In this document: one piece after another, positions 43,458-51,488 of the stretch
Numbering within the stretch: the first letter of the stretch is position 1
How the letters are laid out: every line of letters begins with the position of its first letter
From: an uncultured Neokomagataea sp.
GTDB lineage: Bacteria; Pseudomonadota; Alphaproteobacteria; Acetobacterales; Acetobacteraceae
Length of the DNA: 64,000 nt
Assembly: GCF_946476835.1 (NCBI RefSeq)
Contig: NZ_CAMKWA010000006.1
Span: 90,325-154,324, forward strand
Direction: 5' to 3'
Notes under the pieces: model-generated
Told to the model about the DNA's origin: nothing
The model's input: only the letters and a program-made list of their open reading frames with translations
Databases searched by the model: none
Program-made: the position numbers and the translations under genes

Positions 43458-44138
43458 TCACGGTTCAGCGTGGTGGCGTACAAGATTATGGTACACGTTG
43501 GTTAACGATAAAACACGCGGGTCTTCGGGGGCATCAGCGGCTAATGCACGGATGTTTTGATCCAGCGTATAGAGCGATTCACGAATAACTGGGTCTCGGA
43601 TGAGGCTTTGCGTCCATAGGACAGCGGCAAAACGCTCGCCACGTGTGAGTGGAGCGACGCTGTGTAGAGATGATGATGGGTAAAGCACCATGTCTCCCGC
43701 GGGGAAACGTAATTTCCGTGCACCGAAATTATCTTCGATGGTAAGTTCGCCCCCCTCATACTCGTCCAGATCGGAGAGGAAGAGTGTTGAGGAGAGGTCG
43801 GCGCGGATGGTACCGCGTTTGTCATAGCGAATGGCATTATCGACATGTGTGCCGAAATGTTGGTTTTCGCTTGCTTGATAGCGGCTCAACATGGGTGGAT
43901 AGATCCGTTTGGGCAGTGCTGCGGACACAAACTCCGGTGTTCTACCCAAACGTGTTGCGAGTTCATCGCCAAACTGAATGGCGAGGGGGTCATCCTCTGG
44001 GATCTGCATATTGCGCTTCACCCGAGAGGATTGGTGCCCTGCGGTAACGCGCCCATCCGTCCATGGTGCGAGGGTGAGGCGTTCCCGCCACTGGCGGACG
44101 GCATCACGGTCGAGAACACCAGGGATATGGATGAGCAT
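43458..44138 (-). CDS. PKHD-type Fe(II)/2-oxoglutarate hydroxylase (PiuC-like)
   Basis: Non-heme iron dioxygenase of the PiuC/YbiX family, regularly encoded beside TonB-dependent iron receptors. The iron triad is suggested by HVDNA (His-x-Asp) near 118-120 and the distal histidine in SSSLHSVAPLTRGER, whose Arg would bind 2-oxoglutarate. The 226-residue length is right. It follows the siderophore receptor gene by about 16 bases on the same strand, indicating an operon. The substrate is unknown; modification of an incoming siderophore or envelope component is an inference. Confidence 0.88.
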   Translation of the reverse strand: MLIHIPGVLDRDAVRQWRERLTLAPWTDGRVTAGHQSSRVKRNMQIPEDDPLAIQFGDELATRLGRTPEFVSAALPKRIYPPMLSRYQASENQHFGTHVDNAIRYDKRGTIRADLSSTLFLSDLDEYEGGELTIEDNFGARKLRFPAGDMVLYPSSSLHSVAPLTRGERFAAVLWTQSLIRDPVIRESLYTLDQNIRALAADAPEDPRVLSLTNVYHNLVRHHAEP

Positions 44139-44154
44139 GAAACAGGGCTCCTAA

Positions 44155-46401
44155 TCAGTAATGTGCGCTCAAAGAGAATAGGGCAGCGCGGCCTGGCCCG
44201 ACGACGATATGCGTGGGGTGAAGCCCAGCATAATACAACTCATTTGAGATGTTTGTCAGGTTCGCCTGTGCAGTCAGGTGCTGGTTGATACGGTATTTCG
44301 CCATGATCTGTGCGGTTACGTAACCGGGCGCGCGTTCGATAATGGTTGTACCGGATACCGGGTAAGAGCTGGCCGTACGGCTGGACGAGTAGTTTACGCC
44401 TGCGCCGAGTTCCAGTGGGATGCTGTCAAAGCGGTATTCGGACCACATGGACAGTGTGTGCTTTGGAGCGTTAGGCGGTTGGTTGCCCAGTTCTAATGGG
44501 TTTGGTGATTTGATGACGGTTGCATCATCATAAGCGTAACCGCCGAACACACTCAGCTGGCGGGTGATGTGGCCAGCTAAGGACAGTTCGAAGCCTTGTG
44601 AACGATAGGTGCCGGCATTGATCATGCTGGTGGCATCGTTCGGGTTGGTTTCACGGACGTTGTCCATCAGGATTTTATACAGGGCACCGCTGATGGAAAG
44701 GCCATGTACATTCCACTTCGAGCCTAGCTCGTAGGTGTGTGACAGCTGTGGCTGCAATGTTGCTGTGGCAGCAGTTAATGCAACGTTCTCACCAGACGGG
44801 TCAAAAGACGTGCCGTATGAGAAGTAAACGGAGCTGTTATCCGTCGGTGTGTATACAAAGGCGGTGCGGAATGTGGAGCGCTTATCCGTACGGCCGACGT
44901 TCACACGGGTCAGGTTCTCGTGATAATTCGTGGTGTAATCATCAAAGCGATAAGCGCCGAGGATCTGGAATTTCTTCCAGCTGATTTGGTCGTTGATATA
45001 CGGTGCATAATCGGTTGAGACAGCGCCGGATACGGCGCGGAGCGTCGGGGCCATTGGCACGGGGAAATCATCTGCTGGGGTGAGCAGGGATGTTTTGCTG
45101 CGTGGTAGGTAGTTATAGCGCGTAATGTCTGCCATTTGGCGCTGTTCTTCCATGCCAGCCATCAGCTCATGTTTGAGCGCGCCGGTGTGGAATGTTGCAG
45201 CGAGTTCGGTCTGGTTATCAATCAGGTTTGATTCGCCTGACAGAGCCAATACGTTCCGCGAGACTTGGATGGATGACAGCGGTGTGCCAGCCGGAACAAC
45301 GTCAACATAAGGCGTGTAACCGAGGATTTCGGCTTCAACGGCGCGCTGACGGGGCTGGTAGTATGAGTACCGGAATTGATCGTGGATCGTGATGTTTTGG
45401 CTCAGGTCATGTTCAAGACGGATCGTTGAAATACTGACATCCGCTTTTTGATAATCGCCTTGATAACCGTAATAGTTACTGCGTTTGACGGGGGCAGGGG
45501 AGCCGTTTAGCCAAGGTAGGCCGTAGGACTGGGAATCATAATTCTGCTGCCAGAATTCATCGATATGCAGGCGCGTGCTGGTGTTCAGGCCAAAAGCGAG
45601 TGACGGAGCAATGCCGTAACGGCGTGGGTGTTCATAACCAACGCCTGCCGTGTTGGACTGGTTTGCCATCGCGTTGATACGGACGGCAGTACCGCCCAGA
45701 ACGTTCCAGTTGCGGCTGACATCAGCGGTTGCGCGCTGTGTGCCATCGGTGCCGAAGGAGATGCTGCCTTCGGTGCGGGACATCATATCAGCACGTTTGG
45801 TGACTTCGTTGATGACGCCGCCGGTGGAGCCACGGCCAAATAATGCGCCTGATGGGCCTTTGAGGACTTCGACCGTCTCAAGATCGAATGGGTCACGGTA
45901 ATAGCTGCCGAAATCCAGCATGCCATCACGGTAGAAATCGTTCTGAGCATTAAAGCCACGAATGGAGAGATTATCGCCTTGTTGCGCGCCTTCACCCGCT
46001 GCAATGGACACGCCCGGCACCGTTTGCAGGACCTGCGCCATGCTAACAGTATTCTGGTCCGCCATGACTTGCTTGGGCACTTCAATGATCGTTTGTGGTG
46101 TGTTGATCAGTGAAGTGCGGATACGATCAAGGTGTGGCTGCAGTTCTTGATAGTCATGCGCATGGCCGATGACCTGTAGGTTTTCGACGCTGGTGCTATC
46201 GCGGCCATCACGTTCGGTCAGGTCATTATGATCTTCTTGACCATGGTGATGAGGGTGATGGTGCTTCTTGTCGGTCTCTGTAGTGTCTGCCAATGCCATG
46301 CGTGGAAGGAGGCAGGCGCCTGCCAGAACAAGGCCGAGCGTTGGGCTACGATGTGACGGCGCGAAGGGCGACGAATCGTTACATGTTGAAGATGTAGTCA
46401 T
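44155..46401 (-). CDS. TonB-dependent siderophore receptor with His-rich N-terminus
   Basis: Outer-membrane receptor of the ferric-siderophore (FhuA/Fiu) type. ATG 46401 is chosen (AGG seven bases upstream); the frame runs on to 46476 across the Fur-box candidate. The signal peptide ends near MALADT. The mature N-terminus carries a HHHPHHH run (about 47-53) with further His/Asp, then the TonB box and plug (VPKQVMADQN, LSIRGFNAQNDFYRDGM, VEVLKGPSGALFGRGSTGGVIN). The barrel closes with FSLSAHY. It is divergent from the Sel1 gene across a candidate Fur site and is followed by PiuC. The ligand is unknown, with catecholate siderophores typical for piu loci. Confidence 0.9.
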   Translation of the reverse strand: MTTSSTCNDSSPFAPSHRSPTLGLVLAGACLLPRMALADTTETDKKHHHPHHHGQEDHNDLTERDGRDSTSVENLQVIGHAHDYQELQPHLDRIRTSLINTPQTIIEVPKQVMADQNTVSMAQVLQTVPGVSIAAGEGAQQGDNLSIRGFNAQNDFYRDGMLDFGSYYRDPFDLETVEVLKGPSGALFGRGSTGGVINEVTKRADMMSRTEGSISFGTDGTQRATADVSRNWNVLGGTAVRINAMANQSNTAGVGYEHPRRYGIAPSLAFGLNTSTRLHIDEFWQQNYDSQSYGLPWLNGSPAPVKRSNYYGYQGDYQKADVSISTIRLEHDLSQNITIHDQFRYSYYQPRQRAVEAEILGYTPYVDVVPAGTPLSSIQVSRNVLALSGESNLIDNQTELAATFHTGALKHELMAGMEEQRQMADITRYNYLPRSKTSLLTPADDFPVPMAPTLRAVSGAVSTDYAPYINDQISWKKFQILGAYRFDDYTTNYHENLTRVNVGRTDKRSTFRTAFVYTPTDNSSVYFSYGTSFDPSGENVALTAATATLQPQLSHTYELGSKWNVHGLSISGALYKILMDNVRETNPNDATSMINAGTYRSQGFELSLAGHITRQLSVFGGYAYDDATVIKSPNPLELGNQPPNAPKHTLSMWSEYRFDSIPLELGAGVNYSSSRTASSYPVSGTTIIERAPGYVTAQIMAKYRINQHLTAQANLTNISNELYYAGLHPTHIVVGPGRAALFSLSAHY

Positions 46402-46445
46402 AAATAACCTGTATGTGATAATAAATCGCAACAACTCGCTATAGG

Positions 46446-46464
46446 TAATGAGAATTGTTTGCAA
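46446..46464. promoter_or_regulatory. Fur-box candidate between the siderophore receptor and Sel1 genes
   Basis: TAATGAGAATTGTTTGCAA resembles the AATGAGAAT-type Fur recognition sequence. It lies 45 bp upstream of the receptor ATG and abuts the start of the divergent Sel1 gene, so both would respond to iron. Match judged by eye. Confidence 0.6.
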
Positions 46465-46469
46465 TACGG

Positions 46470-47189
46470 ATGTCACACCTCTGTTGCCCTGCCGACACGC
46501 ACTCTGAAAAACTTTGTTATGAAAAAAGATTTAACATTCGTCAGGATGCTGCGCGCGGCGATGTCGCTGCGCAAACGTTATGGGGGCAGATCTTGCTGGA
46601 TGGTGATCCAGAGGCAGGGCAGGCACCAGATTTAAATGGTGCGCGGGACTGGTTCCGCATCGCCGCTGAAGCGCAGTTCCCGCCTGCGTTGAACATGTTG
46701 GGGCGTTGCTTGGAACGGGGCTGGGGTGGTGCGGTAGACTGGCCGGGCGCTGCGCGGGCCTATGAAAATGCCGTAGCGCTGGACGATGATTGGGCGCGGT
46801 ATAATCTGGCGAATATGGTGCTGCGTGGGCGTGGTGTACCGCAAGACCGCGCGCGGGCGTTTCTCTTATTTGAGCAAGCGGCGCGGCGTGGACATGCGAA
46901 GTCTATGAATTTGGTGGCGCGTTGTTTGGAAGAAGGATGGGGGTGTTCGCCTAATCGTGCGGCCGCGGAAGCATGGTATTTGCGCTCGGCGGAGCAGGGG
47001 GATTACCGGGGGCAGCATAATTATGCGGTGCTTTTGGCGGAGCGTGGTGCTTTTCATGATGCTTTTCAGTGGTGGGGTAGGGCACTACCTGAGGCCACGC
47101 CTGATATTCGAGAGGCGATGCGCGCTATTTTTCAGCAATTAAGCCAGCATAAAGAGGCGCAGAATTTGCTTTGCCGTTTGGCGGAATAA
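46470..47189 (+). CDS. Sel1/TPR-repeat protein of a piu-type iron locus
   Basis: A 239-residue protein built of about five Sel1-like repeats (for example AQTLWGQILLDGDPEAGQAPDLNGARDWF, and ALNMLGRCLERGWGGAVDWPGAARAY), a scaffold for protein-protein contacts. Such genes commonly accompany PiuC and a TonB receptor in iron-uptake loci, as here. The start is uncertain: ATG 46470 sits just after the Fur-box candidate and lacks a good ribosome binding site, and TTG 46455 is inside it. No signal peptide is seen. The paired leader of ileS begins five bases after its stop. Confidence 0.8.
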   Translation: MSHLCCPADTHSEKLCYEKRFNIRQDAARGDVAAQTLWGQILLDGDPEAGQAPDLNGARDWFRIAAEAQFPPALNMLGRCLERGWGGAVDWPGAARAYENAVALDDDWARYNLANMVLRGRGVPQDRARAFLLFEQAARRGHAKSMNLVARCLEEGWGCSPNRAAAEAWYLRSAEQGDYRGQHNYAVLLAERGAFHDAFQWWGRALPEATPDIREAMRAIFQQLSQHKEAQNLLCRLAE

Positions 47190-47193
47190 CCTC

Positions 47194-47320
47194 AGAAAAC
47201 GGTGAGTTTAGTCAGGCATAAGGGCGTTGAGGGGGGAGAGTGGACTTGACCACATTGCCTCTCGCTCTCCATATGAAACACATTTGCTTTTACGCCTGAC
47301 CAAACGAGGCCGTTTTTTCC
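47194..47320 (+). promoter_or_regulatory. Long-range paired leader upstream of ileS
   Basis: Several nested pairings fill the whole Sel1-ileS gap. AGAAAACGG (47194-47202) pairs with CCGTTTTTT (47310-47318). GTCAGGC-A-TAAGGGC (47211-47225) pairs with GCTTTTA-C-GCCTGAC (47286-47300), with one mismatch and two G-U pairs. GGAGAG (47235-47240) pairs with CTCTCC (47265-47270), and a GTGG/CCAC hairpin (47240-47253) is an overlapping alternative. The closing helix lies between the GAGG ribosome binding site (47306-47309) and the AUG. Function is unproven. Confidence 0.5.
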
Positions 47321-50155
47321 ATGTCCGACGCCAGTTTTAAAGAACAACAGGAACGCTATCGCCAGACTGTGTTTTTGCCACGTACTGCCTTCCCAATGCG
47401 TGGTGGCCTTCCGAAGCGTGAGCCAGCAACGTTGGAGCGCTGGGATGCGATAGATCTGGACGGACAGATTAGAGCGGCAGAGGCAGGGCGCCCAGTCTTC
47501 ACGCTGCATGATGGCCCTCCTTATGCGAATGGTCACATCCATATCGGCCATGCCCTGAATAAGGTCATGAAAGATGTGGTGAACCGTGCGCATCGTATGT
47601 CGGGTTATGCCGTGCGGTATCAGCCAGGTTGGGACTGTCATGGTCTGCCGATCGAGTGGCGGATTGAGGAACAGTACCGCAAGGCTGGGAAGAACAAGGA
47701 CGAAGTGCCGCTTTTGCAATTCCGTGCGGAGTGCCGTGAGTATGCGGCACAATGGGTGGCAAAGCAGGCGGACGACTTTAAGCGTCTTGGTGTTCAGGCG
47801 GAGTGGGCCCATCGTTACGTTACGATGGATTTTGAGTCAGAAGCGAAGATCGTTCAGGAAATTGGCCGTTTTCTGCTGAATGGTGGTTTGTACCGTGGTT
47901 TGCGCCCTGTGATGTGGAGCCCGGTTGAAAAAACCGCTCTGGCTGAAGCAGAAATTGAATATCACGACATTGAATCCACCACGATTCATGTGGCGTTCCC
48001 AGTGGTTAAAGACACGACGCCGGGTAAGGCATTGGCTGATGTGTCTGCCGTGATCTGGACGACCACGCCTTGGACCATGCCAGCAAACCGCGCCATCACG
48101 TTTGGCCCCGAAATCACCTATGTTGTGTTGCGGGTTGATGAGACGGCAGAAGGTAGCAAGGTGCCGGTGGGTGCCAAGCTCCTCGTCGCGGAAGATTTGG
48201 CTGAAGGTTTCTGCCAGCAGGTCGGCATTGCGGCCCATCATGTGCTCTACACCCTGCCGGGTAGCGCGTTGGACGGTGTGGTGTGCGCGCATCCATGGCG
48301 CGGCCGTGGTTATGAGCATGATGTTCCTTTGCTTTCCGCAGACTTCGTGACGACGGATGCGGGTACGGGTTTGGTGCATACGGCGCCGTCGCATGGTGTG
48401 GATGACTTTATTGTCAGCCGTGCCCATGGGATCGAAGTGCCAGAGTTAGTGCTGGATGACGGGCGTTATGCCGATTGGGTGCCGCATTTGGCGGGAACGC
48501 ATGTGTTTAAGGCGTCTGACCCGGTCTGTGCTTTGCTTGATGATGTGCGTGATGAAGCGGAACGTGCTGGCGGGGCCGCAACGGGGCTGATGGCGCGTAG
48601 CAAGGTGCTGCATTCTTATCCGCATTCATGGCGTTCAAAAGCGCCGGTCATTTACCGTGCGACGCCACAATGGTTCATTGCCATGGATGGTGAGCAGAAG
48701 CTGCGTGATAAGGCGCTTAAAGCGCTGGATGATGTGACGTTTGTGCCAGAATCTGCTCGCCGCCGTCTGACGTCTATGGTGGAGCAGCGCCCAGATTGGT
48801 GCATTTCGCGTCAGCGTGCATGGGGCGTGCCGATTGCCGTCTTCGTTGAAAAGCGGACGGGTGAGGTATTGCGTGACCCGGTTGTGATGGCGCGTATCGT
48901 TGAAGCCTTCAAGGAAAAGGGGGCAGATGTTTGGTATGAAGCTGATCCGGCCCAGTTCCTTGGGGAAGGGCGTGATCCGGCGGATTACGAGCAGGTCTTT
49001 GATATTGTGGACGTGTGGTTTGAGTCTGGCTCAAGTCATACCTTCATCGAAGGCCAAGAGAACATGAATGTTCCGGCTGATCTGTATCTTGAGGGCTCTG
49101 ATCAACATCGTGGCTGGTTCCAGTCTTCCTTGCTGGAAGGCGTAGGAACGCGGGGTGTTTCTCCGTACAAAGCAGTTGTGACCAATGGCTTCGTGCTGGA
49201 TGAGCAGGGGCGCAAAATGTCCAAGTCTTTGGGCAATGTCGTGGCACCGGCTGATGTTTGGGGGTCATTGGGGGCAGATATTCTGCGTCTGTGGATCTTG
49301 AATTCAGACACGAACGAAGATTTGCGTATCGGTAATGATATCCTGAAGCAGCAAGGTGAGTTGTATCGCCGCCTGCGCAATACGTTGCGCTGGTTGCTTG
49401 GTGCACTGGAAGGTTTTGCTGAGGAAGAAACCGTTCCTTATGCTGAATTGCCGCCGCTAGAGCGTTATATTCTGCATCGCTTGTCTGAACTGCATGGGTT
49501 GATTGCGCGTGCGGTCGAGACGCATCAATGGGTTGGTGTGTATCCGGCGCTGCATGGTTTCTGCACCACGGATCTGTCAGCATTCTACTTCGATATCCGC
49601 AAGGATGCGCTGTATTGTGATGCGCCGTCCGACCCGACGCGCCGTGCTGTGCGTACGGTGTTGGATGTGCTGCACCGTTCGCTCTGCACATGGCTTGCGC
49701 CTGTGCTCGTCTTTACGGCGGAAGAAGCATGGCAGGCACGGTTTGGTGAAGAAAGCAGCATCCATTTGGAAAGCTTCTTTGAACCAAAAGCTGAATGGCA
49801 TGATGCAGCACTTGGGGAAGCGTGGGATCATATCCGTGCGTATCGCCGTATTGTGACAACGGAGCTGGAAACGGCGCGTCGTGATGGTGTGATTGGGTCT
49901 TCTCTTGAAGCGCAGGTGACGTTGCCATTAACAGCCGAAGAGCGTGCGCGGTTTGGTGATGCGTCACTGGATTGGGCGGAGTTGCTGATTGCGTCTCAGG
50001 TGACGCTGACAGATGCAGAAGCAGAGCATGTTGCGCCAAAGGTGGAGCGTGCTGCTGGAGAGAAATGTGCGCGCTGCTGGAAAGTTCTGCCAGAAGTGGG
50101 TGAACATGAAGAGCACTCAGCGCTTTGCCGCCGTTGTGTGAGTGTTGTGGCCTAA
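47321..50155 (+). CDS. ileS: Isoleucyl-tRNA synthetase
   Basis: Charges tRNA-Ile and edits mischarged valine. The class I signatures are PYANGHIHIGHALNK (HIGH at 74-77) and KMSKS at 632-636. The CP1 editing domain contains WTTTPWTMPANRAI. The C-terminal zinc finger is present as CARCW and CRRC at the end of the 944-residue protein, which is the bacterial type-1 form. lspA follows about 150 bp later. The unusual leader before the gene is described separately. Confidence 0.97.
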   Translation: MSDASFKEQQERYRQTVFLPRTAFPMRGGLPKREPATLERWDAIDLDGQIRAAEAGRPVFTLHDGPPYANGHIHIGHALNKVMKDVVNRAHRMSGYAVRYQPGWDCHGLPIEWRIEEQYRKAGKNKDEVPLLQFRAECREYAAQWVAKQADDFKRLGVQAEWAHRYVTMDFESEAKIVQEIGRFLLNGGLYRGLRPVMWSPVEKTALAEAEIEYHDIESTTIHVAFPVVKDTTPGKALADVSAVIWTTTPWTMPANRAITFGPEITYVVLRVDETAEGSKVPVGAKLLVAEDLAEGFCQQVGIAAHHVLYTLPGSALDGVVCAHPWRGRGYEHDVPLLSADFVTTDAGTGLVHTAPSHGVDDFIVSRAHGIEVPELVLDDGRYADWVPHLAGTHVFKASDPVCALLDDVRDEAERAGGAATGLMARSKVLHSYPHSWRSKAPVIYRATPQWFIAMDGEQKLRDKALKALDDVTFVPESARRRLTSMVEQRPDWCISRQRAWGVPIAVFVEKRTGEVLRDPVVMARIVEAFKEKGADVWYEADPAQFLGEGRDPADYEQVFDIVDVWFESGSSHTFIEGQENMNVPADLYLEGSDQHRGWFQSSLLEGVGTRGVSPYKAVVTNGFVLDEQGRKMSKSLGNVVAPADVWGSLGADILRLWILNSDTNEDLRIGNDILKQQGELYRRLRNTLRWLLGALEGFAEEETVPYAELPPLERYILHRLSELHGLIARAVETHQWVGVYPALHGFCTTDLSAFYFDIRKDALYCDAPSDPTRRAVRTVLDVLHRSLCTWLAPVLVFTAEEAWQARFGEESSIHLESFFEPKAEWHDAALGEAWDHIRAYRRIVTTELETARRDGVIGSSLEAQVTLPLTAEERARFGDASLDWAELLIASQVTLTDAEAEHVAPKVERAAGEKCARCWKVLPEVGEHEEHSALCRRCVSVVA

Positions 50156-50311
50156 GGTGTATGGGGCACGCGCTGGATGATGTTGCTAATGGTCTGGGTG
50201 GATTTCTGCTCGCGCTATTGCGCCTCCTTCTGATGACAGAAGTGGGGAACTACGTTGTCGGCGCGATTGTACTTGGTGTCGTGTGTCTTTCTAGTTCGAG
50301 GATTTAAGCGT

Positions 50312-50812
50312 TTGTTGAGCAAGGGTCGGTCAGGTCGGATAGTTTTGGGGGTGTTGTTTCTGGTTTTTGTCTTGGTTGCAGACCAGCTGAGCAAAAATTG
50401 GATTCTCTATGGCTATAACCTGCCTGCACGCGGCTCGGTTGAAGTGCTGCCCTTTTTAAATTTCACTATGGTATGGAATCATGCTGTGACGTTCGGCATG
50501 TTCGGTGGGTTGGGCAGCAAAGGGCCGTTGATTTTTGAAGCCGTTTCTTTAGTGGCTATTGTTCTGCTCTTGATCTGTATGGCGCGAACATCACGTATTC
50601 TCGTCGCAGCCGCGGCAGGGGCGATTGCTGGTGGTGCGTTGGGTAATGTGATTGACCGGGTCCGTTTTGGTGCGGTGGTTGATTTCTTGCATGCTCATGC
50701 TTTTGGCTGGTCATGGTATGTGTTCAACGTTGCAGATTCGGCCATTGTTTGTGGTGTAGCTGTGTGGATGTTGGATAGTTTTTTGTCCGAGAGGCAGCGT
50801 TCTGCGCCGTAA
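50312..50812 (+). CDS. lspA: Lipoprotein signal peptidase (signal peptidase II)
   Basis: Inner-membrane aspartyl peptidase that removes the signal peptide from prolipoproteins. It has four membrane helices and the two catalytic aspartates, in GNVIDRVRFGAVVDF and FNVADSAI. The frame is open from TTG 50255. TTG 50312 (166 residues) is favoured because AGGA lies nine bases upstream and the length then matches the family; there is no ATG start. The gene follows ileS as in many bacteria and precedes a lipoprotein gene that is one of its likely substrates. Confidence 0.93.
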   Translation: MLSKGRSGRIVLGVLFLVFVLVADQLSKNWILYGYNLPARGSVEVLPFLNFTMVWNHAVTFGMFGGLGSKGPLIFEAVSLVAIVLLLICMARTSRILVAAAAGAIAGGALGNVIDRVRFGAVVDFLHAHAFGWSWYVFNVADSAIVCGVAVWMLDSFLSERQRSAP

Positions 50813-50823
50813 GGCGGGGTAGA

Positions 50824-50839
50824 ACATTTATGCAAATGT
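50824..50839. repeat. Small hairpin between lspA and the DUF3035 gene
   Basis: ACATTT-ATGC-AAATGT forms a 6-bp stem about 12 nt after lspA. There is no U-tract. Possibly a processing element or chance. Confidence 0.3.
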
Positions 50840-50912
50840 GTCTCATAGCTTGCCCCTCAAGGCTTGGGACGGTAGGAGTATCTAAATTGTGATCGCCTTT
50901 CAGGGTCTGACC

Positions 50913-51464
50913 ATGCGCTTTTTTCGTATTCCCGCTGTTCGTTTATGTGCCCAGATTGGTGCCGTTGCTTCTTTTGGGGTGATGCTCTCCGGTTGTTCAG
51001 GGGATGATGTGTCGCGTGCTTTTGGCATGGAACGCATCATGCCTGATGAGTATACTGTGACCACGCGTGCGCCGCTTTCCATGCCGCCATCAGAGAAGAT
51101 GCAGCTTCCCGGTGCGGCGGATGCTCATCGTCCCGATGAAAGCCCACGTATGCAGGCGCTTGAAACGTTGTCTCCAGATACGGCGCTGCATCCGGTTTCT
51201 GGTGGGAATAGTGCCGGTCAGACGGCTCTTGTAGATCAAGCAACGCAAGCGTCCCATTCGGCTGATAATGCTGAGTTGGGCAATGCGGATGCAGGCTTTG
51301 TCGATAATCTGATGTTTTGGTCCGGCGGTAAGGCTGGTGGTGTTGTGGATGGTGATGGTGAGAACCGTCGCATTCGTGAGAACACAGCGCTGGGTCGTAA
51401 GCCGACGACGGGTGCGACACCAACGGTTACGAAGAAAACGGGCCATTTCCTCGGCGTTTTCTAA
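50913..51464 (+). CDS. DUF3035-type outer-membrane-associated lipoprotein
   Basis: A 183-residue lipoprotein. From ATG 50913 the signal (MRFFRIPAVRL...) leads to lipobox LSGC. The segment FGMERIMPDEYTVTTRAPLSMPP just after it is the recognisable core of the DUF3035 family, which is found after lspA in many Alphaproteobacteria. The rest is low-complexity, Ala/Gly/Asp/Asn-rich. Its function is not established; an outer-membrane assembly link has been suggested by context only. An upstream ATG/GTG (50889) would add eight residues. Confidence 0.75.
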   Translation: MRFFRIPAVRLCAQIGAVASFGVMLSGCSGDDVSRAFGMERIMPDEYTVTTRAPLSMPPSEKMQLPGAADAHRPDESPRMQALETLSPDTALHPVSGGNSAGQTALVDQATQASHSADNAELGNADAGFVDNLMFWSGGKAGGVVDGDGENRRIRENTALGRKPTTGATPTVTKKTGHFLGVF

Positions 51465-51488
51465 CGTTGAAGGCACGCGCATTTTTGT

